Origin: Gamsiella multidivaricata
Lineage: Eukaryota; Mortierellomycota; Mortierellomycetes; Mortierellales; Mortierellaceae
DNA: 64,000 nt
Assembly (NCBI RefSeq): GCF_025024155.1
Contig: NW_026251764.1
Coordinates: 186,001 to 250,000 of the forward strand
Reading direction: 5' to 3'
In this document: one piece after another, positions 62,744 to 64,000 of the stretch
How the letters are laid out: each line of letters begins with the position of its first letter
Position numbering within the stretch: the first letter of the stretch is position 1
Made by a program: the position numbers and the translations under genes
The notes under the pieces: generated by a model
Database searches by the model: none
What the model saw: the letters and a program-made list of their open reading frames with translations, nothing else
Told to the model about the DNA's origin: nothing

Positions 62744-63962
62744 ATGCCGAATTCACCGGAGGACCAGCAGGTGCTGGACCAGTTGGTCTACAGAGTGTGT
62801 CGAGCGTTCTATGAGCCGCGCTATATTGCCGTGATGGATGTCATCAACAAAATGAAGCAGTAAGAATCCGCTTATGTGCTTAAGGCTTTGTGTTATTGAT
62901 GTAGAAATTCCGGTGGAGGAGATGGTGTTGCAGTTGAAGTAACTCTGGTCGTTTTTTTTTTTCGTCCCCAATGTCTCCGTCCGGCTTCAATCCGACATAT
63001 AAAATCCCAAACAAATCTCGATAACGGGTCATAAAAAGAGTCAAAGATGAAGAGCTGGCGGCTTTCCTGAAGCTGAACAGGCGCGAGATTCACAAGATCT
63101 GCGGCAAACTCAAAGAAGACCGTCTGATCAAAGAGTAGGTACCACTGCTTAATAACGCTTGACATTTTCAGGACAGCTGTGCACCGTGTACTTGAAAATA
63201 GCCCTAATGATTTTTGTCCGCGGGGCGGGTCCATCATATAATAGCTTGACAAAACTCGAAGCAAGGAAACCGGACCAGCGCCCGATCCCCAACACATATT
63301 ATTACCTGGACTACAAGACATTCGTGGACGTGGTCAAATACAAGATCCACAAAATGGATATGGAACTGAAATTTATTATGTCCAAGGTAAAGACTTGGAA
63401 ACCTTCAGGAAAATACCCTCTGATTAAATGAGAATGATTCCTGGTCCTCGGTGTGCCACTGATGTTCATTGTTCCTCAATTCCATATTTTTACGATTGAA
63501 AAATATGAATCCAGCAAGAAGTAGAAAGTGCAGGATACCGGTGTCCAGCCTGCGAGAAGACGTATGCCACGGTTGAGGTTGTTGACCAGTATGACGCCGA
63601 GACAGGAAAGTTTCTGTGTCCGAACGATCGCTTTGCACTGGACGATGAGGCCGTCGAAGATGGTGATCAGGGACGGGAGCTGAAAGCAAAGTATGCGAGA
63701 GGATCCATAGGTTGCGGAATATTTATGGTGTGCAGCAATGGCAGTCCGTACCTACTCATCATTGAGCTGCGCGTTATCGTTACTTTATCTTACTAGGCTC
63801 CGTGAAAATACTAAACCAATAGTCGACCTGCTGAAATTGACAGATAACATTGTCATTGAGCAGTACACCGAAAGCATGGCCTCCAAGAACGCTACTGCAA
63901 GGACACACGATGGTAACAACAACCAGAGGCCTCTCTACCTTGTTTCAAGGGCAGAAAAGTGA
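62744..63962 (+). CDS. TFA1: Transcription factor IIE alpha subunit (3' end uncertain)
   Basis: Large subunit of TFIIE, which recruits TFIIH to the RNA polymerase II preinitiation complex. Exons 62744-62859, 63039-63134, 63245-63386, 63515-63690 and 63797 onward fit in phase. The winged helix runs from QLVYRVCRAFYEPRYIAVMD to ELAAFLKLNRREIHKICGKL and KEDRLI. NTYYYLDYKTFVDVVKYKIH closes the wing. The zinc ribbon has CPAC and later a CPND segment, where the second pair appears as a single Cys (FLCPNDRF), unlike a regular CxxC. LRENTKPIVDLLKLTDN follows. Reading on, a stop at 63960-63962 gives 231 aa, well short of the usual 400 or so. A donor (gtaaca, about 63914) with an acceptor before 63950 would instead carry the frame past the window end. 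I favour a gene cut by the window edge. Confidence 0.85.
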
Positions 63963-64000
63963 TCATTCGCCCAAAACCCGACTAACACTGCTCTCCGTGC

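Noticed and set aside
63172..63185. Tiny exon in TFIIE alpha starting GACAGCTGTGC
   Set aside because: It keeps phase only with a weak downstream acceptor; joining 63134 to 63245 gives a better family-like sequence (LIKDLTKLEARKPDQ).

Overview
This window looks like nuclear DNA of a filamentous zygomycete-type fungus, probably Mortierellomycotina or a close relative. The genes are intron-rich (mostly 50-300 base introns with GT-AG ends). The set is fungal: a Pah1-type lipin, an NADPH oxidase, a heterotrimeric G-protein gamma subunit with a CAAX box, and an SreA/Urbs1-type iron GATA factor. Long pyrimidine tracts, homopolymers and microsatellites fill the spacers. The genus is inference; no rRNA or mitochondrial marker is present, and I saw no tRNA gene. 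Exon chains below were built by hand from splice motifs, reading phase and family motifs. Wherever a chain is given, the exon lengths sum to whole codons.

Layout. 471-5594 (-) lipin/phosphatidate phosphatase; 6033-8364 (-) cytosolic Phe-tRNA synthetase alpha; 9699-11394 (+) mitochondrial carnitine/acylcarnitine carrier; 13415-14526 (+) G-protein gamma; 15254-22404 (-) a giant Ras-type GEF with a polyglutamine insert in its catalytic domain; 25512-27451 (+) NADPH oxidase; 27680-28141 (-) small mitochondrial membrane protein; 28906-30009 (-) five-exon gene of unknown function; 30-33 kb, a gene-poor stretch with degenerate ORFs and a 297 bp tandem duplication; 32999-36618 (-) Rho-type GEF; 37855-38688 (-) mitochondrial ribosomal protein uL29m; 38958-41059 (+) LRR protein with a lysine-rich tail; 41180-41948 (-) unknown; 42545-48122 (-) two-finger GATA factor; 48989-51321 (-) MFS transporter; 52-55 kb, gene-poor, with a broken RRM gene and a roughly 0.5 kb inverted-repeat element; 55213-55890 (+) intronless protoglobin; 56075-57667 (-) TAF8; 57955-61383 (+) USP5/UBP14 deubiquitinase; 61810-62465 (-) DPH4/JJJ3; 62744 to about 63962 (+) TFIIE alpha, whose 3' end is unsettled.

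Most genes are housekeeping: lipid synthesis, translation, general transcription, ubiquitin recycling and diphthamide. A signalling theme also runs through the window (G-gamma, RasGEF, RhoGEF, NOX), together with iron/heme biology (SRE-type repressor, heme-binding NOX, protoglobin). Whether these are functionally linked is inference. Four head-to-head gene pairs share intergenic promoters, three of them under 300 bp. The most unusual items are the interrupted RasGEF domain, GC-AG introns in NOX (both introns) and the transporter (one), a 29-nt microexon, the intronless protoglobin next to a foldback element, and the unidentified five-exon gene.
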